The notes beneath the pieces were generated by a model. That model was not told the origin of the DNA. It ran no database searches and saw only the letters and a program-made list of their open reading frames with translations. Below, in pieces: positions 35,537 through 43,913 of a stretch of 64,000 nucleotides of DNA (the first letter of the stretch is position 1; each line of letters opens with the position of its first letter). A program made the position numbers and the translations under genes. Source of the stretch: Arthrobacter citreus (lineage in GTDB: Bacteria; Actinomycetota; Actinomycetes; Actinomycetales; Micrococcaceae); the NCBI RefSeq assembly GCF_009192745.1, contig NZ_VTFV01000002.1:372001-436000 (forward strand), read 5' to 3'.

Positions 35537-35653
35537 GCAACAATAGAAGCTGGGCCGGGCGGACGCAATCTGTGTCTGCCGGGACGTCACACAGCGTCCA
35601 CAACCCGGCCTGACCTGCCCGTACGGACCAAATCAACAGAGCGAGAACGCACC

Positions 35654-36226
35654 ATGAGCACTACCCCGGCACCGGCTGACCGCCCCGAAGCTACTCCCGT
35701 CCCAAACGCGGACCGCACAGTGACCGTCTGGGAGGACGGCATGAAGTTGGACTTCACCTTCGCCGACTGCATGCGCTACCACGGCCCGGGCTTCCCCGGC
35801 GGTGTGGCCCATGCGTTCGCTGCGCTGGGCCGGGCGCTGCCGGAACTGGCGGACCGCACTGCCGGCGGCCGCGTCGAGCGCAGGCAAATCCGGGTGCGCA
35901 CTGCCTTCCCCGGGCCCGGTGGGCGGGACGCCATCGAACTGGTCACCCGTGCCGTGACGGGGGAGCGCTTCGAAGTAGTGCCGGAATTGGCCCGGCCCGA
36001 ACGTGGCAGCACCCTGGCCCGCTACGTTTTTGAGATCAGCGCCGGTGATTCGACGGTCACCTGCGTGCTGCGCGATGACGGAATTGTGGCCGATGAGTTC
36101 ATTGAGCTGGGTGCCAAGGCGGAGAAGACGGACGCGGAACTGGCCAGGGTTGAGGTTCTCAAGGTGGAGATGCGGGACCGTATCCTCAGCCGTGATCCGG
36201 CGATGGTTTACGACCTGGAGGGTTAG
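35654..36226 (+). CDS. Hypothetical protein, divergent from the iron ABC operon
   Basis: A 190-residue soluble protein. The segment FADCMRYHGPGFPGGVAHAFAALGRAL resembles the HGHxCPG-type start of FmdE-like metal proteins, but with Gly-Phe in place of the Cys, so this is tentative. C-terminal CVLRDDGIVADEFIELGAK is beta-rich. The start lies 118 bp from the IdeR box, and the frame is divergent from the iron transporter, so iron-regulated expression is plausible. A role in iron release from siderophores could be imagined but is unsupported. Confidence 0.75.
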   Translation: MSTTPAPADRPEATPVPNADRTVTVWEDGMKLDFTFADCMRYHGPGFPGGVAHAFAALGRALPELADRTAGGRVERRQIRVRTAFPGPGGRDAIELVTRAVTGERFEVVPELARPERGSTLARYVFEISAGDSTVTCVLRDDGIVADEFIELGAKAEKTDAELARVEVLKVEMRDRILSRDPAMVYDLEG

Positions 36227-36249
36227 GGAACGGCAGCCCCGGCCAGGTG

Positions 36250-37467
36250 CTACTGCGCCGGGGGCGGCGGCTGCACTGGAGGCGGCTGTACCGGGGGCGG
36301 CGGAGGCTGTCCGCCGTCGTACCGGGGGCCGCCCGCCGGCCCTGTGACCGGCCCTGTCCCCGGATCAAAGCCAGCGCCAGCCGGCAGCTCGCGGCGCCAC
36401 GGCCGCTTCTCGTAGATGGCCAGGAGCTGCGCGCCGAGGCCGAAGAACACCATGGCGAACCAGACCAGGACGTTCAGCCACGGGATCTGCAGCGCGATGA
36501 TGAGGATTAGCCCGCCAACCAGGGCCATGATCACGGGGTGCCGGCGGCCGCGGAAGATGAGCCGCCCGATGTAGTACGCGCCGAAGACGAACGTAGCCAG
36601 CATGAGGGTGAGCCACACCAGCAGGGCAGCCAGGGCGAGCGGCGCTCCAATGACCGTAAACAGCAAGAGCACCAGCACCAGGGGGACGGCAACGAACGCC
36701 ACGAAGCCCACGAGCAGGGCCTTCCAGGGCCGGGGGATCAGCTGGTTGGTCACCCGGTGCAGCAGGCGGGGGAGGAGCCACCCGGCCGCCACGGTGATGA
36801 GGCTGAGCGCAACCAACGCGTACAGCAGGCCGAGCAGCCACCCGGCGAACTTTTCCCCGGCGGTTGGTTCCTCGTTGGGCTCCGGAACGATCTGCTCAAT
36901 GGTCCCGCTGACCGCGCCGTCGGAGATGTCTGCTTCGTTCGCAGAGTTGTAGGTAACGTTGCCGCCCACTGTTCCGTCAATCGTGAGGTCACCGACGCCA
37001 ACGGCCATGTCCCGGCCAATCTCACCGGCAATGTCGATGTCGCCCGCGGCGCCCACCAGGTCATCGCCAAAGGAACCCGATTCCGTGACATCGATCGTCG
37101 AAGCGAAGATGGTGCCGCTGCGGGAGACTTCCCCGCTGATGGTCACATCCTGCCCGGCGAGGCGCACGTTGCCGTCAACGTCTCCGGTGATGTTGATCGT
37201 CTGGCCGGCCGCAATGACGTCGCCCGTCACGTTGCCGGAGATGGTGATTCGCTGTCCGGACACGTAGACGTCGCCGGACACGTCATCCCGGACATCGACG
37301 TTCAGCCCGCTGTAGAACTGCGGGCCCGAGCCGTCGTTGTCCCCGTAGGGTGCAGCCGTCAGGGACTTAGGGGTGGAGGCGAATGCGCCGGTGCCGGTCA
37401 GCAGGAGCAGAAGCATGGCGGCGAGAACTGCGGGAAGAACCCGTCTCTGGGATGAAGGAGGTCTCAT
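36250..37467 (-). CDS. Exported bactofilin-like polymer protein with membrane domain and Pro-rich tail
   Basis: A 405-residue protein with three parts. Residues 1-30 form a signal peptide (AVLAAMLLLLLTGTGAFAS). Residues about 45-195 are a bactofilin-like beta-helix, with rungs such as GDVYVSGQRITISGNVTGDVIAAGQ repeating. Residues about 205-350 carry four or five membrane helices (LLGLLYALVALSLITVAAGWLL, LVLVLLLFTVIGAPLALAALLVWLTLML), and the C-terminus is PPPPPVQPPP-rich. The arrangement suggests an outer-face scaffold anchored in the membrane. AAAGGCAACGCA precedes the ATG. Confidence 0.85.
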   Translation of the reverse strand: MRPPSSQRRVLPAVLAAMLLLLLTGTGAFASTPKSLTAAPYGDNDGSGPQFYSGLNVDVRDDVSGDVYVSGQRITISGNVTGDVIAAGQTINITGDVDGNVRLAGQDVTISGEVSRSGTIFASTIDVTESGSFGDDLVGAAGDIDIAGEIGRDMAVGVGDLTIDGTVGGNVTYNSANEADISDGAVSGTIEQIVPEPNEEPTAGEKFAGWLLGLLYALVALSLITVAAGWLLPRLLHRVTNQLIPRPWKALLVGFVAFVAVPLVLVLLLFTVIGAPLALAALLVWLTLMLATFVFGAYYIGRLIFRGRRHPVIMALVGGLILIIALQIPWLNVLVWFAMVFFGLGAQLLAIYEKRPWRRELPAGAGFDPGTGPVTGPAGGPRYDGGQPPPPPVQPPPVQPPPPAQ

Positions 37468-37635
37468 TGCGTTGCCTTTCAGGTATCTGCAAATGAACGC
37501 ATCTACGACGCTTTTGATCCTGACTCGGGCGAAATCCGTTGTTTACGTCAGGGTTCACGGCAGCGGAGTCCCTGCGCCCATGATCGCCCCGGCGAAAGCA
37601 GCTGTAAAGGCACCGCCGGCAGCTGCGGCAAACCC

Positions 37636-38412
37636 CTACAGATCCCGCACCGCGCGGATCGCAGCCGCGGCTCGGGGAAAACCGACGTACGGAAAGCACT
37701 GGACCAGGGCCGCGATGACCACCGTTTTGGAGCTGCCCGTCTGCAGGCAGGCCCTGCCGTGCGGGCCAAGCTGGGCCGCGGTGTCTCCGATTGCGGCCAG
37801 CGCGCACAGCACCAGCAGCTCCCGCTGCGCCAGGGTGAGCCCTCCGCGGGTGTAGAAATCGCCGAAACAGAACTCCGTCAGGAACCGGGGGATCGCTTCG
37901 TTGAACGGCTCCGGCAGATCCGAGAGGTCGTCCTTGATTTCCGTTCCGTACAGCGGAGTCTGCAGGGCCAAGCCGCGCTGGTACCTGGCGGCGTCGTCGA
38001 CCGTTCCCTGCTCCGGCAGCGGGAGGGCGATGCCGTGCTCCGTGAACACCGCATTGATGGTGGAAACAGCGTTGAGGGTCCGCGGAAAGCCGATAAAAGG
38101 CGCCAGCTGGTACACCGCTTCCCGAAGCTGCACCGGCGTGACACCCGTGGCAAGCGCGCCGGCGGCATGGGCGCGGAGCTGCGGCAGGGTCTGCAGGCAG
38201 GTCAGCACTGTGACAGTAATCAGCTCACGGGTCTGGTCATCCAGCACCCCGGTACCGAAAACGTCGCCAAAGATGAAGCGGCGCAGGATTTCCATCAGCT
38301 CGGGATCATCCTCGTGGGCACCCTGGTCCCTCGGCCCGAACAGCCGGGCATACGTCACTTCAGCCTGCTCACGCCGGGATGAAGGCTCCAGGGGACGGTC
38401 TCCTGCGGTCAC
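37636..38412 (-). CDS. Carboxymuconolactone decarboxylase family protein, two CMD domains
   Basis: A 258-residue all-helical protein with two CMD/AhpD-like repeats. The first has QTRELITVTVLTCLQTLPQLRAHAAGALATGVTPVQLREAVYQ near residue 70; the second has TLAQRELLVLCALAAIGDTAAQLGPHGRACLQTGSS near residue 195. The CxxC redox pair of AhpD is absent, so peroxidase-type activity is doubtful. The start is GTG at 38412 with GAAGGAGCG ahead of it. It is divergent from the NAD(P)-binding gene at 38534, a frequent partner. Confidence 0.85.
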   Translation of the reverse strand: MTAGDRPLEPSSRREQAEVTYARLFGPRDQGAHEDDPELMEILRRFIFGDVFGTGVLDDQTRELITVTVLTCLQTLPQLRAHAAGALATGVTPVQLREAVYQLAPFIGFPRTLNAVSTINAVFTEHGIALPLPEQGTVDDAARYQRGLALQTPLYGTEIKDDLSDLPEPFNEAIPRFLTEFCFGDFYTRGGLTLAQRELLVLCALAAIGDTAAQLGPHGRACLQTGSSKTVVIAALVQCFPYVGFPRAAAAIRAVRDL

Positions 38413-38533
38413 GATGCGCTCCTTCGGCCGGGTTCTGCGCGGCTGGACCCCTTTCCCATGCAAGCACGCAGGCGCGGGGTCTGCCAGAGACCCCCGGGGG
38501 AATGAGCGCAGCCGGGCTCGCGTTGTTCCAGGC

Positions 38534-39238
38534 ATGAGCAGCACACCGCCCAGTACCCTGCACGTTTCCTCCTCCACCGCCGACGCCGCCCCGGACACGC
38601 TCCACGTCGCCGTGATTGGCGCCGGCAAGGCCGGCACCGCCATTGCCCGCTCACTGCTCGACGCCGGCTACCGGGTTTCCATCTCCGCCTCCGGCGATCC
38701 GTCCCGGCTGGAGCTGATGATCGACTTCGTGACCCCCGGAGCCGAGCCGAAGTGGACGCACGACGCCGTTACTGACGCAGACCTGGTGGTCCTGGCCCTG
38801 CCGCTGCACCGGCTGAAGAACATTGATCCCGCCCACCTGGCCGGCCGCGTGGTCATCGACACCATGAACTACTGGCCTCCGGTAGACGGCGAAATCCCCG
38901 CCTTCGCGGCGGGGGACCGGCCCTCCTCCGAAGTGGTGCAGGAAATGTTCCCGGGTGCCGCCGTCGTCAAGACCTTCAGCCACACCGGCTACCACCACCT
39001 GGAACCGGACCGCCGCCCCGCAGGGCATCCGGAGCGCCTGGGCCTGGCCGTGGCGGGGGACCAGCGGGACGCCGTTGCCCTGGTTTCCTCGGTTGTGGAA
39101 CGGATCGGCTACGATCCGGTCCCCGTGGACTCGCTGGCAGGCACCGGTTTCCTGCAGCCCGGCGGACCCGCTTTCGGCGCCCGGCTGACCGCGGCGGAGC
39201 TGCGCGGACTCGCCGCCGTCACGGCGCCCGTGGCCTAG
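38534..39238 (+). CDS. NADPH-dependent F420 reductase-like NAD(P)-binding protein
   Basis: A 234-residue Rossmann protein: VAVIGAGKAGTAIARSLLDAGYRV, then DADLVVLALPLHRLKNID and VIDTMNYWPPVDG. It resembles the F420:NADP oxidoreductase-like family of actinobacteria, often with NADP specificity. Its last 10 codons (LAAVTAPVA) are repeated, with synonymous changes, at 40856-40897, on the other side of the DUF4041 gene. Co-regulation with the divergent CMD gene is likely. Confidence 0.85.
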   Translation: MSSTPPSTLHVSSSTADAAPDTLHVAVIGAGKAGTAIARSLLDAGYRVSISASGDPSRLELMIDFVTPGAEPKWTHDAVTDADLVVLALPLHRLKNIDPAHLAGRVVIDTMNYWPPVDGEIPAFAAGDRPSSEVVQEMFPGAAVVKTFSHTGYHHLEPDRRPAGHPERLGLAVAGDQRDAVALVSSVVERIGYDPVPVDSLAGTGFLQPGGPAFGARLTAAELRGLAAVTAPVA

Positions 39239-39249
39239 GTCCGAGGCTG
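39208..39249. repeat. Left copy of 42-bp direct repeat flanking the DUF4041 islet
   Basis: These 42 bases, spanning the last codons and stop of the NAD(P)-binding gene plus the next 11 bases, recur at 40856-40897 with three mismatches. Two mismatches are at third codon positions (ACG/ACT, GCG/GCC) and one changes the last codon (GCC/GGC). Confidence 0.85.
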
Positions 39250-39302
39250 ATGGAGCGCCCGCGTTAGATCAGAGGCGCGGGGTGCTCGAGGCGAAAGCCT
39301 TC

Positions 39303-40775
39303 TCACATTTTGGCTTCCAAATTGCCACGGCTGAGCTGAAACTCTTCCGCCACGTAATCCGTCCGGAACTCCACTACTTCGACGCGGTGCTGCTTGAGCG
39401 CCTCCAAGACCTGGGTGGGGTTGACGTAGAAGAACTCTCGCCGGGTATTGATTTTGTTGACGCGCTGTTCTGCGAAAGTGCGGTGGAGCATGGCCTCCAC
39501 GCCCACTGCATCCTCGGCGAAGAAGAGTGCATGGACATCGAAGGTGAACGGCACCGACGCGTCGCCCAGTTCACGGACCCGGTCCATCGGCTCAAGCCGC
39601 CGTGTCATGCCAATCTTGACCATGTTTTCTCCGAAGGCGCCCACATTTGATATGACGTAGACGTACCCGGCACGGATATTGGCCGCACGGTAATCCACGT
39701 CGGCAATTGCCCGTTCGGCGTCCAGGACGAGTTCCCTCATACGAGCTGCCCCGTCAGCATCTCCCTTGGCTTCAAGCGCCGCCAAGGTTGTCTGGTAGTG
39801 ATTGAGTTCTTTCTCCAGTTTCTCTTTTGCCTGTGCCAGTTCCTGTTCGACGCGGCGCTGTTCCCTAAGCTCTGCTTTCCGTTCTCGTTCTGCTTCCTTT
39901 TCTGCTTGGAGAGCCTGCAGATGGCGGGAGGCTAGGGACAATTCGATCAATCTAAGACGGTGATACTCAGGGCTCACTGCCAGATCGATCATGGTGCCCT
40001 GCCTCATGATCTGTTCCCGGGCTTTTGAAAGCCGTGCCTGGGCGGTCTGAAGGTTCCCGGCTTTGACTGTCTTGACGCAATTCTCCGCTTCCGCGTTGTA
40101 AGCACGAAGCATGATTTGCGACATCTGGGCGACGAATTTCTGCCCTTGCTTCGCCGAATTATTGAAGGTGAAGTTGCTGGTCGCTGTGATAGCAGCCTTC
40201 GACCGAACCATGTCCTTGATCTGAGACCGCACGACTTCCAGCTCCGCAGCCAGTTCGGCGGAGCTTTCGGCGGGGTGCGAGTATGCGAACAAACCGGCGT
40301 CCTGGAGTCCCGCTTGGTCATGGATGGAAACGATCTCTCTCCGTGCCACCGCGAGTTCTTGCTGGATTGCTTCCCGCTCTCGCCCAGCAGCTGCCATCTC
40401 GGCCTGGAATTCTGAGCGGAGTCGACGGAGCTGTTCTTCGGCTTCCTCTCTCAGCCGTGATATCTCTGCGAGGTCTTGGAGCCCGTGTGCGTCAATCAGG
40501 CGCTGCAGCCGTTCGTTCTCGGCGAGCTGCTCCTGAGCCACCTGGCGGGCGTTGAACAGTCCCACCTTTTTTCTACCCGGTCCCGTCCGTGTCCGGTCTG
40601 TGCTCTCTGGGGTTCCCACAGTTTCCTGGGAGGTGGACGGTGGCACCGAAGAACCTGTATCAGGAACCCCCGGATGCTGGATGGGCTGGGTGTGTTGAGT
40701 CCATTGCTGGCCGTCCCACCAACGCACAATCTGTGGGTTCTGGCCGTCCGGGTACCATCCTGCGGGTGTCTGCAT
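39303..40775 (-). CDS. DUF2510-DUF4041-GIY-YIG (T5orf172) fusion protein
   Basis: A 490-residue protein. Residues about 3-30 form a DUF2510 unit (PAGWYPDGQNPQIVRWWDG). Residues about 60-160 and 240-340 are coiled coil. Between and after them lies DUF4041 (SHPAESSAELAAELEVVRSQIKDMVR; ATSNFTFNNSAKQGQKFVAQMSQIMLRAYNAEAENCV). Residues about 370-460 form a T5orf172/GIY-YIG nuclease-like domain (GYVYVISNVGAFGENMVKIGMTRRLEPMDRVRELGDAS, with Arg and a later Glu-Phe-Phe). The start at 40775 has GGGAAGTGAC before it. The gene is lower in GC than its surroundings and lies alone between two direct repeats, opposite in direction to both flanking genes. Confidence 0.88.
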   Translation of the reverse strand: MQTPAGWYPDGQNPQIVRWWDGQQWTQHTQPIQHPGVPDTGSSVPPSTSQETVGTPESTDRTRTGPGRKKVGLFNARQVAQEQLAENERLQRLIDAHGLQDLAEISRLREEAEEQLRRLRSEFQAEMAAAGREREAIQQELAVARREIVSIHDQAGLQDAGLFAYSHPAESSAELAAELEVVRSQIKDMVRSKAAITATSNFTFNNSAKQGQKFVAQMSQIMLRAYNAEAENCVKTVKAGNLQTAQARLSKAREQIMRQGTMIDLAVSPEYHRLRLIELSLASRHLQALQAEKEAERERKAELREQRRVEQELAQAKEKLEKELNHYQTTLAALEAKGDADGAARMRELVLDAERAIADVDYRAANIRAGYVYVISNVGAFGENMVKIGMTRRLEPMDRVRELGDASVPFTFDVHALFFAEDAVGVEAMLHRTFAEQRVNKINTRREFFYVNPTQVLEALKQHRVEVVEFRTDYVAEEFQLSRGNLEAKM

Positions 40776-40855
40776 GTCACTTCCCATCGTGTGCGTCTTC
40801 GCTGGTCCACGTTCTTCAGTCGTACTTATTCTTTACCACCCGTCTCCGACACCGA

Positions 40856-40897
40856 ACTCGCCGCCGTCACTGCCCCCGTGGGCTAGGTCCGAGGCTG
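40856..40897. repeat. Right copy of 42-bp direct repeat flanking the DUF4041 islet
   Basis: Matches 39208-39249 at 39 of 42 positions, offset 1648 bp. It reads as the 3' end of a homologous gene (codons for LAAVTAPVG and a stop) joined to the upstream region of the second NAD(P)-binding gene. No complete gene precedes it here. Confidence 0.85.
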
Positions 40898-40962
40898 GGA
40901 CCCGGGAATTATCCGCGGCAGCCTTTGCTTGCACACACCACAACCACCGAAGGGATGCAGAC

Positions 40963-41679
40963 ATGGCGACACTGGGAATCATTGGAAGCGGAAATATCGG
41001 ATCAGCCGTGGCACGGCTGGCCGTGGCCGCGGACATGAACGTGGTCATCGCGAATTCACGCGGTCCGGAATCCCTTCAGGATCTGGTCGCTGAGCTGGGC
41101 CCGCTGGCCAAGGCCGGAACGGTGGAAGAGGCAGCCAACGCGGGCGACGCCGTCGTGCTCTCAATCCCGCTTGTGGCGGTGAAGAACCTCCCCGAGGGAC
41201 TGCTGGCAGGCAAGCTGGTGCTGGATACGAGCAACTACTACCCCTCCCGGGACGGACGTATCCAGGAACTGGATGACAGCACCGTGACCACAAGCGAAAT
41301 GGTGCGGGACCAGCTGGGCGCGGACCAGTACGTGAAAGTCTTCAACAACATCACCGCCGCGCACATCCCGGCGCTCGCCCGGCCCGAGGGTGCTGCGGAC
41401 CGCTCGGCGCTGCCGATCGCAGGTGATGACGCCGCTGCCAAGTCGGAGGCCGCAGCCATCATTGGACAGCTTGGCTTTGACACGGTCGACGGCGGGACGC
41501 TGGCTGAGAGCTGGCGGTTCGAGCCGGACACCCCGGCTTATGGGCGGATCTATTTCTCGGACCCCAACGCCTCCGATCAGCAGCTGGCGAGCACCCCTCC
41601 CGGCATGACGCCCTCGGACCAGGTGCAGTCAGCGCTCGACGCCGCCACCCGGGTCAACGTGGCACAGCGCCGGTTCTAG
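40963..41679 (+). CDS. NADPH-dependent F420 reductase-like NAD(P)-binding protein
   Basis: A 238-residue Rossmann protein with LGIIGSGNIGSAVARLAVAADMNVVIANSRGPESL, GDAVVLSIPLVAVKNLP and LDTSNYYPSRDG. It is a distant paralogue of the 38534 gene. The NSRGPE segment after the second strand suggests NADP preference. AAGGGATGCAGAC precedes the ATG. Before insertion of the DUF4041 islet the two paralogues were probably adjacent and in the same direction. Confidence 0.9.
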   Translation: MATLGIIGSGNIGSAVARLAVAADMNVVIANSRGPESLQDLVAELGPLAKAGTVEEAANAGDAVVLSIPLVAVKNLPEGLLAGKLVLDTSNYYPSRDGRIQELDDSTVTTSEMVRDQLGADQYVKVFNNITAAHIPALARPEGAADRSALPIAGDDAAAKSEAAAIIGQLGFDTVDGGTLAESWRFEPDTPAYGRIYFSDPNASDQQLASTPPGMTPSDQVQSALDAATRVNVAQRRF

Positions 41680-41692
41680 ACGGGCATCAGCA

Positions 41693-42163
41693 TCAGAGGA
41701 CGCGTGTCAGGCGAAGGGTGAACAGTCCCACGGAGATCACGACCGCAGCGACGGACACCCACAGGGCAGCCCGCTGCAGGGACCGGTTTCCGGCCTGCTG
41801 GCGCAGCCTCAGGACCGCCCACGTGAGCATGGCGATGGAGAGCAGCGGAAACACGTAGAACACCAGGCCTGCGACCGAGCCGGCAAGCAGCCAGATGTCC
41901 GCCCAGGACCTGGCTGCTGCCGGCGCCGGGACGGCGGGTGCGGCGGTGCTCGCGGCGGCCACGTCCTCCACCGGACCAAAATCGGCGATGACGCGCTCAG
42001 CGGTCTGCTCGGAGTTCCCGTGCAGGCTGAGTACCTCCGCCGCGTGCTCACGCATGGCCTGGACCGTCTCGGCGTGTTCCCGCGGGTCCGAGCCCGTCAG
42101 CGCCCGGTCCAGGTCGGCGAAGTACGCCTCCAGCAGTTCCGGCATTCTTTCGGTGGTGCTCAT
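41693..42163 (-). CDS. HAAS/DUF1700-like membrane protein
   Basis: A 156-residue protein with an N-terminal helical HAAS-type signal domain (MPELLEAYFADLDRALTGSDPREHAETVQAMREHAAEVL, then ERVIADFGPVEDVA) and two C-terminal membrane helices (IWLLAGSVAGLVFYVFPLLSIAMLTWAVL, ALWVSVAAVVISVGLFTL). Such proteins are commonly the second gene of PadR operons; it overlaps the PadR stop by four bases (ATGA). Confidence 0.85.
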   Translation of the reverse strand: MSTTERMPELLEAYFADLDRALTGSDPREHAETVQAMREHAAEVLSLHGNSEQTAERVIADFGPVEDVAAASTAAPAVPAPAAARSWADIWLLAGSVAGLVFYVFPLLSIAMLTWAVLRLRQQAGNRSLQRAALWVSVAAVVISVGLFTLRLTRVL

Positions 42164-42501
42164 GAAGTCTCCTTAATAGCGGCTGTGACATCCGCGGCGA
42201 ACACGTTCCAGGTGTGGGTAAAGACCTTCAACGCGGCCTCGCCCTCGCCGGTGAGGTGGTAATAACGCCTGGGCGGTCCGACCGGTGACGGCTCCAGCGT
42301 GGTGGTGACCCATCCCTGCTGCCGCAGCCGTGAAAGCAGCGGATACAGGGTGCCTCCACTGGCGAACAGGATCTTTCCTTCCCCGAGGCGCTCGGCAATC
42401 TCCAGGCCATAAGCGGGTCCGGAACGCAGGCAGGCAAGAACGCAGTAGTCCACAGTGCCTTTGCGGAGCTGCGTCAAAACCGACTCACGGGATGGTGTCA
42501 T
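42160..42501 (-). CDS. PadR family transcriptional regulator
   Basis: A 113-residue winged-helix repressor: LRKGTVDYCVLACLRSGPAYGLEIAERLGEG, ASGGTLYPLLSRLRQQGWVTTTLEPSPVGPPRRYYHLTGEGEAAL. It is the two-gene partner of the HAAS protein. The start at 42501 was chosen because the PadR fold begins a few residues later; the frame stays open upstream into non-homologous sequence. Two palindromes just upstream (42511-42537) are likely autoregulatory operators. Confidence 0.92.
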   Translation of the reverse strand: MTPSRESVLTQLRKGTVDYCVLACLRSGPAYGLEIAERLGEGKILFASGGTLYPLLSRLRQQGWVTTTLEPSPVGPPRRYYHLTGEGEAALKVFTHTWNVFAADVTAAIKETS

Positions 42502-42510
42502 GCAGTGCAG

Positions 42511-42537
42511 GCTACTGGTAGCTTGCATTGCATGCAA
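42511..42537. promoter_or_regulatory. Adjacent palindromes upstream of PadR
   Basis: GCTACTGGTAGC (42511-42522, arms GCTAC/GTAGC) is directly followed by TTGCATTGCATGCAA (42523-42537, arms TTGCAT/ATGCAA). They start nine bases upstream of the PadR start codon and are likely its operator. Confidence 0.6.
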
Positions 42538-42673
42538 CCCCTCGGGTGCATTCATCCAGTGGCACGGTACCGGCCGGTGCGTGCCACGAAACCACGACGC
42601 CCATTCCGCTGGCCGGACGCACGCGGGACCATGGCAGGGGAAGAACGATCCGCCAATCCGGAGGAGCCGGACC

Positions 42674-43528
42674 ATGATCCTGAACGAAACCTATACCCTC
42701 GCCAACGGCGCCCCCATTCCCAAACTGGGGTTCGGCACCTGGTTCATTGAGGACGGAGCCGCTGCGCAGGCGGTGCAGGACGCGATTGGAATCGGCTACC
42801 GCAACATCGACACTGCGCAGGCCTACGGCAATGAACGCGGCGTCGGTGAGGGTGTGCGCTCCAGCGGTGTGCCGCGGGACGAGCTGTATGTCTCCAGCAA
42901 GCTGGCCGCGGAAATCAAGGATTACGACGGCGCTGTGTCAGCGATCGACGGATCGCTGACACTGATGGGCCTGGAGTATCTGGATCTGATGATGATCCAC
43001 AGTCCGCAGCCCTGGAACGACTGGCGCGGCGGATCCTATGCCGAGGGAAACCGGGCGGCGTGGCGGGCGCTGGAGGAAGCGCACGACGCCGGGAAGCTGC
43101 GGTCCATCGGCGTCTCCAACTTTGAGCAGTCAGACCTTCAGAACATCTTCGCCGCGTGCACCGTTCCTCCACAGGTCAACCAGGTGCTGCTCCACGTGGG
43201 AAACACGCCCACGGAACTGCTCGACTTCTGTACGGAGAACAACATTCTTGTGGAGGCATATTCACCGATCGCGCACGGGGAGATCCTGGGCAACGCTGAG
43301 GTGGGCGTTATGGCGGAGCGGTACTCGGTCTCCGTGCCGCAGCTGTGCATCCGGTACGCCCTGCAGCTGGGCACCGTGCCGCTGCCGAAAACCACGAACC
43401 CCGAGCACATGCGCACCAACGCGGACGTTGACTTCGTCATCTCCGACGCGGACATGGAAGCCCTGCACGGGATGAGCGTGACCGACTACGGAAAGTCCGG
43501 CAAGTTCCCGGTGTTCAGCGGGAAGTAG
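42674..43528 (+). CDS. Aldo/keto reductase
   Basis: A 284-residue NADPH-dependent AKR with (beta/alpha)8 fold. The catalytic tetrad is visible: Asp and Tyr in NIDTAQAYGNERGVGEGV, Lys in YVSSKLAAEI and His in LMMIHSPQPW. It has typical C-terminal LPKTTNPEHMRTNADV for NADPH binding. The start at 42674 was chosen over upstream in-frame codons because the family begins there (LNETYTLANGAPIPKLGFGTW). It is divergent from the PadR operon. Substrate unknown. Confidence 0.93.
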   Translation: MILNETYTLANGAPIPKLGFGTWFIEDGAAAQAVQDAIGIGYRNIDTAQAYGNERGVGEGVRSSGVPRDELYVSSKLAAEIKDYDGAVSAIDGSLTLMGLEYLDLMMIHSPQPWNDWRGGSYAEGNRAAWRALEEAHDAGKLRSIGVSNFEQSDLQNIFAACTVPPQVNQVLLHVGNTPTELLDFCTENNILVEAYSPIAHGEILGNAEVGVMAERYSVSVPQLCIRYALQLGTVPLPKTTNPEHMRTNADVDFVISDADMEALHGMSVTDYGKSGKFPVFSGK

Positions 43529-43541
43529 CTGTCTTCGGCGG

Positions 43542-43913
43542 CTAGGAAGCTGCCGCTTCTTCGCCGGGCGCCTCTTCCCAGCGGCGCGAGTACTGGCCGA
43601 TTGGCTGCAGGGCGCGCAGCAGATCAATGCCGCGGCCGGTGAGGTGGTAGCGGATGCTTACCGGCACGGTGGGTTCCACGATGCGTTCCACGAGTCCGTA
43701 GCCCTCAAGTTCACGGAGCCGGAGGGTGAGCATCCGTGCGGACAATCCCTGGACCCGGTTCTGGATCTCCGTAAACCGCTCGGCGCCGGTGCCCAGGGCC
43801 AGCAGGATGCCACCCACCCAGCGCCGCCCAACAATCTCCATGACAGTGGTTAGCCGCATGCATTGCTCATCATCGATGCTGAACGGCGGGGCTGGTCTGT
43901 TTTTTGACGTCAC
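43542..43913 (-). CDS. HxlR family transcriptional regulator
   Basis: A 123-residue winged-helix protein: MRLTTVMEIVGRRWVGGILLALGTGAERFTEIQNRVQGLSARMLTLRLRELEGYGLV. The conserved Cys is near the N-terminus (DDEQCMRL), as in redox-sensing HxlR proteins. It is divergent from the LLM-FAD fusion gene with a 64-bp gap that contains the palindrome ACTTAC-GAAAA-GTAAGT. Confidence 0.92.
   Translation of the reverse strand: MTSKNRPAPPFSIDDEQCMRLTTVMEIVGRRWVGGILLALGTGAERFTEIQNRVQGLSARMLTLRLRELEGYGLVERIVEPTVPVSIRYHLTGRGIDLLRALQPIGQYSRRWEEAPGEEAAAS

Noticed and set aside
38413-38643. Upstream extension of the CMD protein
   Set aside because: The extra 77 codons run antisense into the NAD(P)-binding gene; GTG at 38412 has a good ribosome site and starts the family homology.
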